Assembly: GCF_043290135.1 (NCBI RefSeq)
Contig: NW_027464602.1
Coordinates: forward strand, 124,001-188,000
DNA from: Rhipicephalus microplus
Taxonomy: Eukaryota; Arthropoda; Arachnida; Ixodida; Ixodidae
DNA length: 64,000 bases
Direction: 5' to 3'
Below are positions 10,701 to 24,779 of the stretch, one piece after another. A program made the translations under genes and the position numbers. The stretch's first letter is position 1. Each line of letters begins with the position of its first letter. The notes beneath the pieces were generated by a model. The model ran no database searches, was not told where the DNA came from, and worked only from the letters and a program-made list of their open reading frames with translations.

Positions 10701-13700
10701 TCACCACCATCAGAACATATCTTCAAAGCTATCAGCCCAAAGAAAAAAAGCGCCGCACCACCACCGGGTGGGCTCGAACCTCCAACTTTTCGGTTAACAG
10801 CCGATCACGCTAGCCAATTGCGCCAAGGAGACAGTCGTGCTCCACTCTTCCATCATCAGAACATATCTTCAAAGCTATCAGCGCAAAAAAAAAGCAACAC
10901 ACCACTCCAGGAGGGCTCGAAACTCCAACCTTTCGGTTAACAGCCGATCGCGCTAGCCAATGGCGCCACGGAGACAGTCCTGCTCCACTCTTACCACCAT
11001 TAGAACATATCTTCAAAGCTATCAGCCCAAAGAAAAAAAAGCGCCGCACCACCAACGGGTGGGCTCGAACCTTCAAATTTCCGGTTAACAGCCGATCACG
11101 CTAGCCAATTGCGCCACGGAGACAGTCCTGCTCCACTCTCACCACCATCAGAACATATCTTCAAAGCTATCAGCCCAAAGAAAAAAAAGCGCCGCACCAC
11201 CACCGGGTGGGCTCGAGCCTCCAACTTTTCGGTTAACAGCCGATCGCGCTAGCCAATTGCGCCACGGAGACAGTCCTGCTCCACTCTCACCACCATCAGA
11301 ACATATCTTCAAAGCTATCAGCCCACAGAAAAAAAAGCGCCGCACCACCACCGGGTGGGCTCGAACCTCCAACTTTTCGGTTAACAGCCGATCACGCTAG
11401 CCAATTGCGCCACGGAGACCGTCCTGCTTCACTCTCACCACCATCATAACATATCTTCAAAGCTATCAGCCCAAAGAAAAAAAAGCGCCATACCACCACC
11501 GGGTGGGCTCGAACCTCCGACCTTTCGGTTAACAGCCGATCACGCTAGCCAATTGCGCCAAGGAGACAGTCCTGCTCCACTCTCACCACCATCAGAAAAT
11601 ATCTTCAAAGCTATTACCGCAAAGAAAAAAGCAACACACCACTCCTGGGAGGGCTCGATACTCCAACCTTTCGGTTAACAGCCGATCGCGCTAGCCCATT
11701 GCACTATGGAGGCAGTCTTGCTCCACTCTCACCATCATCAGAACATATCTTCAAAGCTATCAGCGCAAGGAAAAAAAGCGCTGCACCACCACCAGGTGGG
11801 CTCGAACCTCTAACCTTTCGGTTAACAGCTGATCGCGCTAGCCCATTGCGCCACGGAGACAGTCTTGCTCCACTCTCACCACCATCAGAACATATCTTCA
11901 AAGCTATCAGCGCAAAGAAAAAAGCAACACACAACTCCCGGGAGGGCTCGAAACTCCAACCTTTCGGTCAACAGCCGATCACGCTAGCCAATTGCGCCAT
12001 GGAGACAGTCCTGCTCCACTCTCACCACCTTCAGAACATATCTTCAAAGCTATCAGCCCACAGAAAAAAGCGCCGCGCAACCACCGGGTAGGCTCGAACC
12101 TCCAAGTTTTCGGTTAACAGCCGATCGCGCTAGCCAATTGCGCCACGGAGACAGTCCTGCTCCACTCTCACCATCATCAGAACATATCTTCAAAGCTATC
12201 AGCGCAAGAAAAAAAAGCGCTGCACCACCACCAGGTGGGCTCGAACCTCCAACCTTTCGGGTAAAAGCCGATCGCGCCGGCCCATTGCGCCACGGAGACA
12301 GTCTTGCTCCACTCTCACCACCATCAGAACATATCTTCAAAGCTATCAGCGCAAAGAAAAAAGCAACACACCACTCCCGGGAGGGCTCGAAACTCCAACC
12401 TTTCGGTTAACAGCCGATCGCGCTAGCCCATTGCGCTACGGAGGCAGTCTTGCTCCACTCTCACCATCATCAGAACATATCTTCAAAGCTATCAGCGCAA
12501 GGAAAAAAAGCGCTGCACCACCACCAGGTGGGCTCGAACCTCCAACCTTTCGGTTAACAGCCGATCACGCTAGCCCATTGCGACACGGAGACAGTCTTGC
12601 TCCACTCTCACCACCATCAGAACATATCTTCAAAGCTATCAGCGCAAAGAAAAAAGCAACACACCATTCCCGGGAGGGCTCGAAACTCCAACCTTTCGGT
12701 CAACAGCCGATCGCGCTAGCCAATTGCGCCACGGAGACAGTACTGCTCCACTCTCACCACCATCAGAACATATCTTCAAAGCTATCAGCCCAAAGAAAAA
12801 AAAGCGCCATACCACCACCGGGTGGGCTCGAACCTCCGACCTTTTGATTAACAGCCCATCGCGCTAGCCAATTGCGCCAAGGAGACAGTCCTGCTCCACT
12901 CTCACCACCATCAGAAAATATCTTCAAAGCTATTACCGCAAAGAAAAGAGCAACACACCACTCCCGGGAGGGCTCGATACTCCAACCTTTCGGTTAACAG
13001 CCGATCGCGCTAGCCCACTGCGCTATGGAGGCAGTCTTGCTCCACTCTCACCATCATCAGAACATATCTTCAAAGTTATCAGCGCAAGGAAAAAAAAGCG
13101 CTGCACCACCACCAGGTGGGCTCGAACCTCTAACCTTTCGGTTAACAGCTGATCGCGCTAGCCCATTGCGCCACGGAGACAGTCTTGCTCCACTCTCACC
13201 ACCATCAGAACATATCTTCAAAGCTATCAGCGCAAAGAAAAAAGCAACACACAACTCCCGGGAGGGCTCGAAACTCCAACCTTTCGGTCAACAGCCGATC
13301 ACGCTAGCCAATTGCGCCATGGAGACAGTCCTGCTCCACTCTCACCACCATCAGAACATATCTTCAAAGCTATCAGCCCACAGAAAAAAGCGCCGCGCAA
13401 CCACCAGGTAGGCTCGAACCTCCAACTTTTCGGTTAACAGCCGATCGCGCTAGCCAATTGCGCCACGAAGACAGTCCTGCTCCACTCTCACCACCATCAG
13501 AACATATCTTCAAAGCTATTACCGCAAAGAAAAAAGCAACACACCACTCCCGGAAGGGCTCGAAACTCCAACCTTTCGGTTAACAGCCGATTACGCTAGC
13601 CAATTGCGCCACGGAGACAGTCCTGCTTCACTCTCACCACCATCAGAACATATCTTCAAAGCTATCAGCACAAAGAAAAAAAAGCGCCCCAGCATCACCG

Positions 13701-15118
13701 GGTGGGCTCGAACTTCCAACCTTTCGGTTAACAGCCGATCGCGCTAGCCAACTGCGCCAAGGAGACAGTCGTGCTCCACTCTCACCACCATCAGAACATA
13801 TCTTCAAAGCTATCAGCGCAAAAAAAGGAACACCACTCCAGGGAGGGCTCGAAACTCCAACCTTTCGGTCAACAGCCGATCACGCTAGCCAATTGCGCCA
13901 TGGAGACAGTCCTGCTCCACTCTCACCACCATCAGAACATATTTTCAAAGCTATCAACGCAAGGAAAAAAGCGCTGCACCACCACCAGGTGGGCTCGAAT
14001 TTCCAACCTTTCAGTTAACAGCCGATCGCGCTAGCCCATTGCGCCACGGAGACAGTCTTGCTCCACTCTCACCACCATCAGAACATATCTTCAAAGCTAT
14101 CAGCGCAAAGAAAAAAGCAACACACCACTCCCGGGAGGGCTCGAAACTCCAACCTTTCGGTCAACAGCCGATCGCGCTAGCCAATTGCGCCACGGAGACA
14201 GTACTGCTCCACTCTCACCACCATCAGAACATATCTTCAAAGCTATCAGCCCAAAGAAAAAAAAGCGCCATACCACCACCGGGTGGGCTCGAACCTCCGA
14301 CCTTTTGATTAACAGCCCATCGCGCTAGCCAATTGCGCCATGGAGAAAGTCCTGCACCACTCTCACCACCATCAGAACATATCTTCAAAGCTATCAGCCC
14401 AAAGAAAAAAAGCGCCGCACCACCACCGGGTGGGCTCGAACCTCCAACTTTTCGGTTAACAGCCGATCACGCTAGCCAATTGCGCCAAGGAGACAGTCGT
14501 GCTCCACTCTTCCATCATCAGAACATATCTTCAAAGCTATCAGCGCAAAAAAAAAGCAACACACCACTCCAGGAGGGCTCGAAACTCCAACCTTTCGGTT
14601 AACAGCCGATCGCGCTAGCCAATGGCGCCACGGAGACAGTCCTGCTCCACTCTTACCACCATTAGAACATATCTTCAAAGCTATCAGCCCAAAGAAAAAA
14701 AAGCGCCGCACCACCAACGGGTGGGCTCGAACCTTCAAATTTCCGGTTAACAGCCGATCACGCTAGCCAATTGCGCCACGGAGACAGTCCTGCTCCACTC
14801 TCACCACCATCAGAACATATCTTCAAAGCTATCAGCCCAAAGAAAAAAAAGCGCCGCACCACCACCGGGTGGGCTCGAGCCTCCAACTTTTCGGTTAACA
14901 GCCGATCGCGCTAGCCAATTGCGCCACGGAGACAGTCCTGCTCCACTCTCACCACCATCAGAACATATCTTCAAAGCTATCAGCCCACAGAAAAAAAAGC
15001 GCCGCACCACCACCGGGTGGGCTCGAACCTCCAACTTTTCGGTTAACAGCCGATCACGCTAGCCAATTGCGCCACGGAGACCGTCCTGCTTCACTCTCAC
15101 CACCATCATAACATATCT
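7795..15118. repeat. Tandem 3,662 bp higher-order repeat (~25 units x 2)
   Basis: About 7795-11456 is followed directly by a copy at 11457-15118 with a constant 3,662 bp shift. The copies share private changes such as aagttatcag (9412 and 13074), ggaacaccactcc (10164 and 13826) and tcgaatttcc (10333 and 13995). I saw almost no differences, so the duplication is recent. Confidence 0.85.
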
Positions 15119-15186
15119 TCAAAGCTATCAGCCCAAAGAAAAAAAAAGCGCCGCACCACCACCGGGTGGGCTCAAACTACCAACTT

Positions 15187-18100
15187 TTCGGTTAACAGCC
15201 GATCACGCTAGCGAATTGCGCCACGGAGACAGTCCTGCTCCACTCTCACCACCATCAGAACATATATTCAAAGCTATCAGCCCAAAGAAAAAAAGCGCCG
15301 CACCACCACCGTGTGGGCTCGAACCTCCAACTTTTCGGTTAACAGCCGATCACGCTAGCCAATTGCGCCACGGAGACAGTCCTGCTTCACTCTCACTACC
15401 ATCATAACATATCTTCAAAGCTATCAGCCCAAAGAAAAAAAAGCGGCGCACCACAACCGGGTGGGCTCGAAACTCCAACCTTTCGGTTAACTGCCGATCG
15501 CGCTAGCCAATGGCGCCACGGAGACAGTCCTGCTCCACTCTTACCACCATTAGAACATATCTTGAAAGCTATCAGCCCAAAGAAAAAAAAGCGCCGCACC
15601 ACCAACGGGTGGACTCGAACCTCTAACTTTCCGGTTAACAGCCGATCACGCTAGCCAATTGCGCCACGGAGACATTCCTGCTCCACTCTCACCACCATCA
15701 GATCTTATCTTCAAAGCTATCAGCACAAAGAAAAAAAAGCGCCCCAGCATCACCGGGTGGGCTCGAACCTCCAACTTTTCGGTTAACAGCCGATCACGCT
15801 AGCCAATTGTGCCACGGAGACAGTCCTGCTTCACTCTCACTACCATCATAACATATCTTCAAAGCTATCAGCCCAAAGAAAAAAAAGCAACACACCACTC
15901 CAGGGAGGGCTCGAAACTCCAACCTTTCGGTTAACAGTCGATCGCGCTAGCCAATGGCGCCACGGAGACAATCCTGCTCCACTCTTACCACCATTAGAAC
16001 ATATCTTCAAAGCTATCAGCCCAAAGAAAAAAAAAGCGCCGCACCACCAACGGGTGGGCTCGAACCTCCAACTTTCCGGTTAACAGCCGATCACGCTAGC
16101 CAATTGCGCCACACAGACAGTCCTGCTTCACTCTCACCCCCATAAGAACATATCTTCAAAGCTATCAGCCCAAAGAAAAAAAAGCGCCGCACCACCACCG
16201 GGTGGGCTCGAAACTCCAACCTTTCGGTTAACTGCCGATTGCGCTAGCCAATGGCGCCACGGAGACAGTCCTGCTCCACTCTTACCACCATTAGAACATA
16301 TCTTCAAAGCTATCAGCCCAAAGAAAAAAAAGCGCCGCACCACCAACGGGTGGATTCGAACCTCCAACTTTCCGGTTAACAGCCGATCACGCTAGCCAAT
16401 TGCGCCACGGAGACAGTCCTGCTCCACTCTCACCATCATCAGAACATATCTTCAAAGCTATCAGCGCAAGGAAAAAAAAGCGCTGCACCACCACCAGGTG
16501 GGCTCGAACCTCCAACCTTTCGGTTAACAGCCGATCGCGCTAGCCCATTGCGCCACGGAGACAGTCTTGCTCCACTCTCACCACCATCAGAACATATCTT
16601 CAAAGCTATCAGCGCAAAGAAAAAAGCAACACACCACTCCCGGGAGGGCTCGAAACTCCAACCTTTCGGTTAACAGCCGATCTCGCTAGCCCATTGCGCT
16701 ACGGAGGCAGTCTTGCTCCACTCTCACCATCATCAGAACATATCTTCAAAGCTATCAGCGCAAGGAAAAAAAAGCGCTGCACCACCACCAGGTGGGCTCG
16801 AACCTCCAACCTTTCGGTTAACAGCCGATCCCGCTAGCCAATTGCGCCACGGAGACAGTCTTGCTCCACTCTCACCACCATCAGAACATATCTTCAAAGC
16901 TATCAGCGCAAAGAAAAAAGCAACACCACTCCCGGGAGGGCTCGAAACTCCAACCTTTCGGTCAACAGCCGATCGCGCTAGCCAATTGCGCCACGGAGAC
17001 AGTACTGCTCCACTCTCACCACCATCAGAACATATCTTCAGAGCTATCAGTCCAAAGAAAAAAAAGCGCCATACCACCACCGGGTGGGCTCGAACCTCCG
17101 ACCTTTTGATTAACAGCCCATCGCGCTAGCCAATTGCGCCATGGAGAAAGTCCTGCACCACTCTCACCACCATCAGAACATATCTTCAAAGCTATCAGCC
17201 CAAAGAAAAAAAAGCGCCGCACCACCACCGGGTGGGCTCGAACCTCCAACTTTTCGGTTAACAGCCGATCACGCTAGCCAATTGCGCCAAGGAGCCAGTC
17301 CTGCTCCACTCTCACCACCATCAGAACATATCTTCAAAGCTATCAGCGCAAGGAAAAAAAGCGCTGCACCACCACCAGGTGGGCTCGAACCTCTAACCTT
17401 TCGGTTAACAGCTGATCGCGCTAGCCCATTGCGCCACGGAGACAGTCTTGCTCCACTCTCACCACCATCAGAACATATCTTCAAAGCTATCAGCGCAAAG
17501 AAAAAAGCAACACACAACTCCCGGGATGGCTCGAAACTCCAACCTTTCGGTCAACAGCCGATCACGCTAGCCAATTGCGCCATGGAGACAGTCCTGCTCC
17601 ACTCTCACCACCTTCAGAACATATCTTCAAAGCTATCAGCCCACAGAAAAAAGCGCCGCGCAACCACCGGGTAGGCTCGAACCTCCAAGTTTTCGGTTAA
17701 CAGCCGATCACGCTAGCGAATTGCGCCACGGAGACAGTCCTGCTCCACTCTCACCACCATCAGAACATATATTCAAAGCTATCAGCCCAAAGAAAAAAAG
17801 CGCCGCACCACCACCGTGTGGGCTCGAACCTCCAACTTTTCGGTTAACAGCCGATCACGCTAGCCAATTGCGCCACGGAGACAGTCCTGCTTCACTCTCA
17901 CTACCATCATAACATATCTTCAAAGCTATCAGCCCAAAGAAAAAAAGCGGCGCACCACAACCGGGTGGGCTCGAAACTCCAACCTTTCGGTTAACTGCCG
18001 ATCGCGCTAGCCAATGGCGCCACGGAGACAGTCCTGCTCCACTCTTACCACCATTAGAACATATCTTGAAAGCTATCAGCCCAAAGAAAAAAAAAGCGCC

Positions 18101-19833
18101 GCACCACCAACGGGTGGACTCGAACCTCTAACTTTCCGGTTAACAGCCGATCACGCTAGCCAATTGCGCCACGGAGACATTCCTGCTCCACTCTCACCAC
18201 CATCAGATCTTATCTTCAAAGCTATCAGCACAAAGAAAAAAAAGCGCCCCAGCATCACCGGGTGGGCTCGAACCTCCAACTTTTCGGTTAACAGCCGATC
18301 ACGCTAGCCAATTGTGCCACGGAGACAGTCCTGCTTCACTCTCACTACCATCATAACATATCTTCAAAGCTATCAGCCCAAAGAAAAAAAAGCAACACAC
18401 CACTCCAGGGAGGGCTCGAAACTCCAACCTTTCGGTTAACAGTCGATCGCGCTAGCCAATGGCGCCACGGAGACAATCCTGCTCCACTCTTACCACCATT
18501 AGAACATATCTTCAAAGCTATCAGCCCAAAGAAAAAAAAGCGCCGCACCACCAACGGGTGGGCTCGAACCTCCAACTTTCCGGTTAACAGCCGATCACGC
18601 TAGCCAATTGCGCCACAGAGACAGTCCTGCTTCACTCTCACCCCCATAAGAACATATCTTCAAAGCTATCAGCCCAAAGAAAAAAAAGCGCCGCACCACC
18701 ACCGGGTGGGCTCGAAACTCCAACCTTTCGGTTAACTGCCGATTGCGCTAGCCAATGGCGCCACGGAGACAGTCCTGCTCCACTCTTACCACCATTAGAA
18801 CATATCTTCAAAGCTATCAGCCCAAAGAAAAAAAAGCGCCGCACCACCAACGGGTGGATTCGAACCTCCAACTTTCCGGTTAACAGCCGATCACGCTAGC
18901 CAATTGCGCCACGGAGACAGTCCTGCTCCACTCTCACCATCATCAGAACATATCTTCAAAGCTATCAGCGCAAGGAAAAAAAAGCGCTGCACCACCACCA
19001 GGTGGGCTCGAACCTCCAACCTTTCGGTTAACAGCCGATCGCGCTAGCCCATTGCGCCACGGAGACAGTCTTGCTCCACTCTCACCACCATCAGAACATA
19101 TCTTCAAAGCTATCAGCGCAAAGAAAAAAGCAACACACCACTCCCGGGAGGGCTCGAAACTCCAACCTTTCGGTTAACAGCCGATCTCGCTAGCCCATTG
19201 CGCTACGGAGGCAGTCTTGCTCCACTCTCACCATCATCAGAACATATCTTCAAAGCTATCAGCGCAAGGAAAAAAAAGCGCTGCACCACCACCAGGTGGG
19301 CTCGAACCTCCAACCTTTCGGTTAACAGCCGATCGCGCTAGCCAATTGCGCCACGGAGACAGTCTTGCTCCACTCTCACCACCATCAGAACATATCTTCA
19401 AAGCTATCAGCGCAAAGAAAAAAGCAACACCACTCCCGGGAGGGCTCGAAACTCCAACCTTTCGGTCAACAGCCGATCGCGCTAGCCAATTGCGCCACGG
19501 AGACAGTACTGCTCCACTCTCACCACCATCAGAACATATCTTCAGAGCTATCAGTCCAAAGAAAAAAAAGCGCCATACCACCACCGGGTGGGCTCGAACC
19601 TCCGACCTTTTGATTAACAGCCCATCGCGCTAGCCAATCGCGCCATGGAGAAAGTCCTGCAACACTCTCACCACCATCAGAACATATCTTCAAAGCTATC
19701 AGCCCAAAGAAAAAAAAGCGCCGCACCACCACCGGGTGGGCTCGAACCTCCAACTTTTCGGTTAACAGCCGATCACGCTAGCCAATTGCGCCAAGGAGCC
19801 AGTCCTGCTCCACTCTCACCACCATCAGAAAAT
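15187..19833. repeat. Tandem ~2,504 bp higher-order repeat (17 units), two copies
   Basis: 15187-17329 matches 17692-19833 with shifts of 2,504-2,505 bp. Shared marks include gacattcctgc (15672 and 18177), gtcgatcgcgc (15937 and 18441) and ggagccagtcc (17291 and 19795). The stretch 17330-17691 is a different 3.7 kb-type segment spliced between them. Confidence 0.75.
17930..19010. repeat. Segment repeated at 23070-24149 (shift ~5,139 bp)
   Basis: Marks such as gatcttatcttc (18206 and 23345), gacattcc and cccccataagaac recur in the same order with a shift of 5,139 bp. The second copy follows directly on the 3.7 kb-type block at 19760-22915, showing mosaic shuffling of higher-order blocks. Confidence 0.7.
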
Positions 19834-22800
19834 ATCTTCAAAGCTATTACCGCAAAGAAAAAAGCAACACACCACTCCCGGGAGGGCTCGATACTCCAAC
19901 CTTTCGGTTAACAGCCGATCGCGCTAGCCCATTGCACTATGGAGGCAGTCTTGCTCCACTCTCACCATCATCAGAACATATCTTCAAAGCTATCAGCGCA
20001 AGGAAAAAAAGCGCTGCACCACCACCAGGTGGGCTCGAACCTCTAACCTTTCGGTTAACAGCTGATCGCGCTAGCCCATTGCGCCACGGAGACAGTCTTG
20101 CTCCACTCTCACCACCATCAGAACATATCTTCAAAGCTATCAGCGCAAAGAAAAAAGCAACACACAACTCCCGGGAGGGCTCGAAACTCCAACCTTTCGG
20201 TCAACAGCCGATCACGCTAGCCAATTGCGCCATGGAGACAGTCCTGCTCCACTCTCACCACCTTCAGAACATATCTTCAAAGCTATCAGCCCACAGAAAA
20301 AAGCGCCGCGCAACCACCGGGTAGGCTCGAACCTCCAAGTTTTCGGTTAACAGCCGATCGCGCTAGCCAATTGCGCCACGGAGACAGTCCTGCTCCACTC
20401 TCACCATCATCAGAACATATCTTCAAAGCTATCAGCGCAAGAAAAAAAAGCGCTGCACCACCACCAGGTGGGCTCGAACCTCCAACCTTTCGGGTAAAAG
20501 CCGATCGCGCCGGCCCATTGCGCGACGGAGACAGTCTTGCTCCACTCTCACCACCATCAGAACATATCTTCAAAGCTATCAGCGCAAAGAAAAAAGCAAC
20601 ACACCACTCCCGGGAGGGCTCGAAACTCCAACCTTTCGGTTAACAGCCGATCGCGCTAGCCCATTGCGCTACGGAGGCAGTCTTGCTCCACTCTCACCAT
20701 CATCAGAACATATCTTCAAAGCTATCAGCGCAAGGAAAAAAAGCGCTGCACCACCACCAGGTGGGCTCGAACCTCCAACCTTTCGGTTAACAGCCGATCA
20801 CGCTAGCCCATTGCGACACGGAGACAGTCTTGCTCCACTCTCACCACCATCAGAACATATCTTCAAAGCTATCAGCGCAAAGAAAAAAGCAACACACCAT
20901 TCCCGGGAGGGCTCGAAACTCCAACCTTTCGGTCAACAGCCGATCGCGCTAGCCAATTGCGCCACGGAGACAGTACTGCTCCACTCTCACCACCATCAGA
21001 ACATATCTTCAAAGCTATCAGCCCAAAGAAAAAAAAGCGCCATACCACCACCGGGTGGGCTCGAACCTCCGACCTTTTGATTAACAGCCCATCGCGCTAG
21101 CCAATTGCGCCAAGGAGACAGTCCTGCTCCACTCTCACCACCATCAGAAAATATCTTCAAAGCTATTACCGCAAAGAAAAGAGCAACACACCACTCCCGG
21201 GAGGGCTCGATACTCCAACCTTTCGGTTAACAGCCGATCGCGCTAGCCCACTGCGCTATGGAGGCAGTCTTGCTCCACTCTCACCATCATCAGAACATAT
21301 CTTCAAAGTTATCAGCGCAAGGAAAAAAAAGCGCTGCACCACCACCAGGTGGGCTCGAACCTCTAACCTTTCGGTTAACAGCTGATCGCGCTAGCCCAAT
21401 GCGCCACGGAGACAGTCTTGCTCCACTCTCACCACCATCAGAACATATCTTCAAAGCTATCAGCGCAAAGAAAAAAGCAACACACAACTCCCGGGAGGGC
21501 TCGAAACTCCAACCTTTCGGTCAACAGCCGATCACGCTAGCCAATTTCGCCATGGAGACAGTCCTGCTCCACTCTCACCACCATCAGAACATATCTTCAA
21601 AGCTATCAGCCCACAGAAAAAAGCGCCGCGCAACCACCAGGTAGGCTCGAACCTCCAACTTTTCGGTTAACAGCCGATCGCGCTAGCCAATTGCGCCACG
21701 AAGACAGTCCTGCTCCACTCTCACCACCATCAGAACATATCTTCAAAGCTATTACCGCAAAGAAAAAAGCAACACACCACTCCCGGAAGGGCTCGAAACT
21801 CCAACCTTTCGGTTAACAGCCGATTACGCTAGCCAATTGCGCCACGGAGACAGTCCTGCTTCACTCTCACCACCATCAGAACATATCTTCAAAGCTATCA
21901 GCACAAAGAAAAAAAAGCGCCCCAGCATCACCGGGTGGGCTCGAACTTCCAACCTTTCGGTTAACAGCCGATCGCGCTAGCCAACTGCGCCAAGGAGACA
22001 GTCGTGCTCCACTCTCACCACCATCAGAACATATCTTCAAAGCTATCAGCGCAAAAAAAGGAACACCACTCCAGGGAGGGCTCGAAACTCCAACCTTTCG
22101 GTCAACAGCCGATCACGCTAGCCAATTGCGCCATGGAGACAGTCCTGCTCCACTCTCACCACCATCAGAACATATTTTCAAAGCTATCAGCGCAAGGAAA
22201 AAAGCGCTGCACCACCACCAGGTGGGCTCGAACCTCCAACCTTTCAGTTAACAGCCGATCGCGCTAGCCCATTGCGCCACGGAGACAGTCTTGCTCCACT
22301 CTCACCACCATCAGAACATATCTTCAAAGCTATCAGCGCAAAGAAAAAAGCAACACACCACTCCCGGGAGGGCTCGAAACTCCAACCTTTCGGTCAACAG
22401 CCGATCGCGCTAGCCAATTGCGCCACGGAGACAGTACTGCTCCACTCTCACCACCATCAGAACATATCTTCAAAGCTATCAGCCCAAAGAAGAAAAAGCG
22501 CCATACCACCACCGGGTGGGCTCGAACCTCCGACCTTTTGATTAACAGCCCATCGCGCTAGCCAATTGCGCCATGGAGAAAGTCCTGCACCACTCTCACC
22601 ACCATCAGAACATATCTTCAAAGCTATCAGCCCAAAGAAAAAAAAGCGCCGCACCACCACCGGGTGGGCTCGAACCTCCAACTTTTCGGTTAACAGCCGA
22701 TCACGCTAGCCAATTGCGCCAAGGAGACAGTCGTGCTCCACTCTTCCATCATCAGAACATATCTTCAAAGCTATCAGCGCAAAAAAAAAAGCAACACACC

Positions 22801-22915
22801 ACTCCAGGAGGGCTCGAAACTCCAACCTTTCGGTTAACAGCCGATCGCGCTAGCCAATGGCGCCACGGAGACAGTCCTGCTCCACTCTTACCACCATTAG
22901 AACATATCTTCAAAG
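19760..22915. repeat. Third copy of the 3.7 kb higher-order repeat (shift 11,895 bp from copy 1)
   Basis: The segment matches about 7865-11020 with a constant shift of 11,895 bp, carrying the UUU unit, the aagttatcag mark and the ggaacaccactcc mark. A few private substitutions (gcgcgacgg at 20521, gcccaatgcg at 21395, aatttcgcc at 21543) make it more diverged than the tandem pair at 7795-15118. Confidence 0.75.
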
Positions 22916-24779
22916 CTATCAGCCCAAAGAAAAAAAAGCGCCGCACCACCACCGGGTGGGCTCGAGCCTCCAACTTTTCGGTTAACAGCCGATCACGCTA
23001 GCCAATTGCGCCACGGAGACAGTCCTGCTCCACTCTCACCACCATCAGAACATATCTTCAAAGCTATCAGCCCAAAGAAAAAAAAGCGGCGCACCACAAC
23101 CGGGTGGGCTCGAAACTCCAACCTTTCGGTTAACTGCCGATCGCGCTAGCCAATGGCGCCACGGAGACAGTCCTGCTCCACTCTTACCACCATTAGAACA
23201 TATCTTGAAAGCTATCAGCCCAAAGAAAAAAAAAGCGCCGCACCACCAACGGGTGGACTCGAACCTCTAACTTTCCGGTTAACAGCCGATCACGCTAGCC
23301 AATTGCGCCACGGAGACATTCCTGCTCCACTCTCACCACCATCAGATCTTATCTTCAAAGCTATCAGCACAAAGAAAAAAAAGCGCCCCAGCATCACCGG
23401 GTGGGCTCGAACCTCCAACTTTTCGGTTAACAGCCGATCACGCTAGCCAATTGCGCCACGGAGACAGTCCTGCTTCACTCTCACTACCATCATAACATAT
23501 CTTCAAAGCTATCAGCCCAAAGAAAAAAAAGCAACACACCACTCCAGGGAGGGCTCGAAACTCCAACCTTTCGGTTAACAGTCGATCGCGCTAGCCAATG
23601 GCGCCACGGAGACAGTCCTGCTCCACTCTTACCACCATTAGAACATATCTTCAAAGCTATCAGCCCAAAGAAAAAAAAGCGCCGCACCACCAACGGGTGG
23701 GCTCGAACCTCCAACTTTCCGGTTAACAGCCGATCACGCTAGCCAATTGCGCCACAGAGACAGTCCTGCTTCACTCTCACCCCCATAAGAACATATCTTC
23801 AAAGCTATCAGCCCAAAGAAAAAAAAGCGCCGCACCACCACCGGGTGGGCTCGAAACTCCAACCTTTCGGTTAACTGCCGATTGCGCTAGCCAATGGCGC
23901 CACGGAGACAGTCCTGCTCCACTCTTACCACCATTAGAACATATCTTCAAAGCTATCAGCCCAAAGAAAAAAAAGCGCCGCACCACCAACGGGTGGATTC
24001 GAACCTCCAACTTTCCGGTTAACAGCCGATCACGCTAGCCAATTGCGCCACGGAGACAGTTCTGCTCCACTCTCACCATCATCAGAACATATCTTCAAAG
24101 CTATCAGCGCAAGGAAAAAAAAGCGCTGCACCACCACCAGGTGGGCTCGAAACTCCAACCTTTCGGTTAACAGCCGATCACGCTAGCCCATTGCGCTACG
24201 GAGGCAGTCTTGCTCCACTCTCACCATCATCAGAACATATCTTCAAAGCTATCAGCGCAAGGAAAAAAAGCGCTGCACCACCACCAGGTGGGCTCGAACC
24301 TCCAACCTTTCGGTTAACAGCCGATCGCGCTAGCCAATTGCGCCACGGAGACAGTCTTGCTCCACTCTCACCACCATCAGAACATATCTTCAAAGCTATC
24401 AGCGCAAAGAAAAAAGCAACACCACTCCCGGGAGGGCTCGAAACTCCAACCTTTCGGTCAACAGCCGATCGCGCTAGCCAATTGCGCCACGGAGACAGTA
24501 CTGCTCCACTCTCACCACCATCAGAACATATCTTCAGAGCTATCAGCCCAAAGAAAAAAAAGCGCCATACCACCACCGGGTGGATTCGAACCTCCAACTT
24601 TCTGGTTAACAGCCGATCACGCTAGCCAATTGCGCCACGGAGACAGTCCTGCTCCACTCTCACCATCATCAGAACATATCTTCAAAGCTATCAGCGCAAG
24701 GAAAAAACAGCGCTGCACCACCACCAGGTGGGCTCGAACCTCCAACTTTTCGGTTAACAGCCGATCACGCTAGCCAATT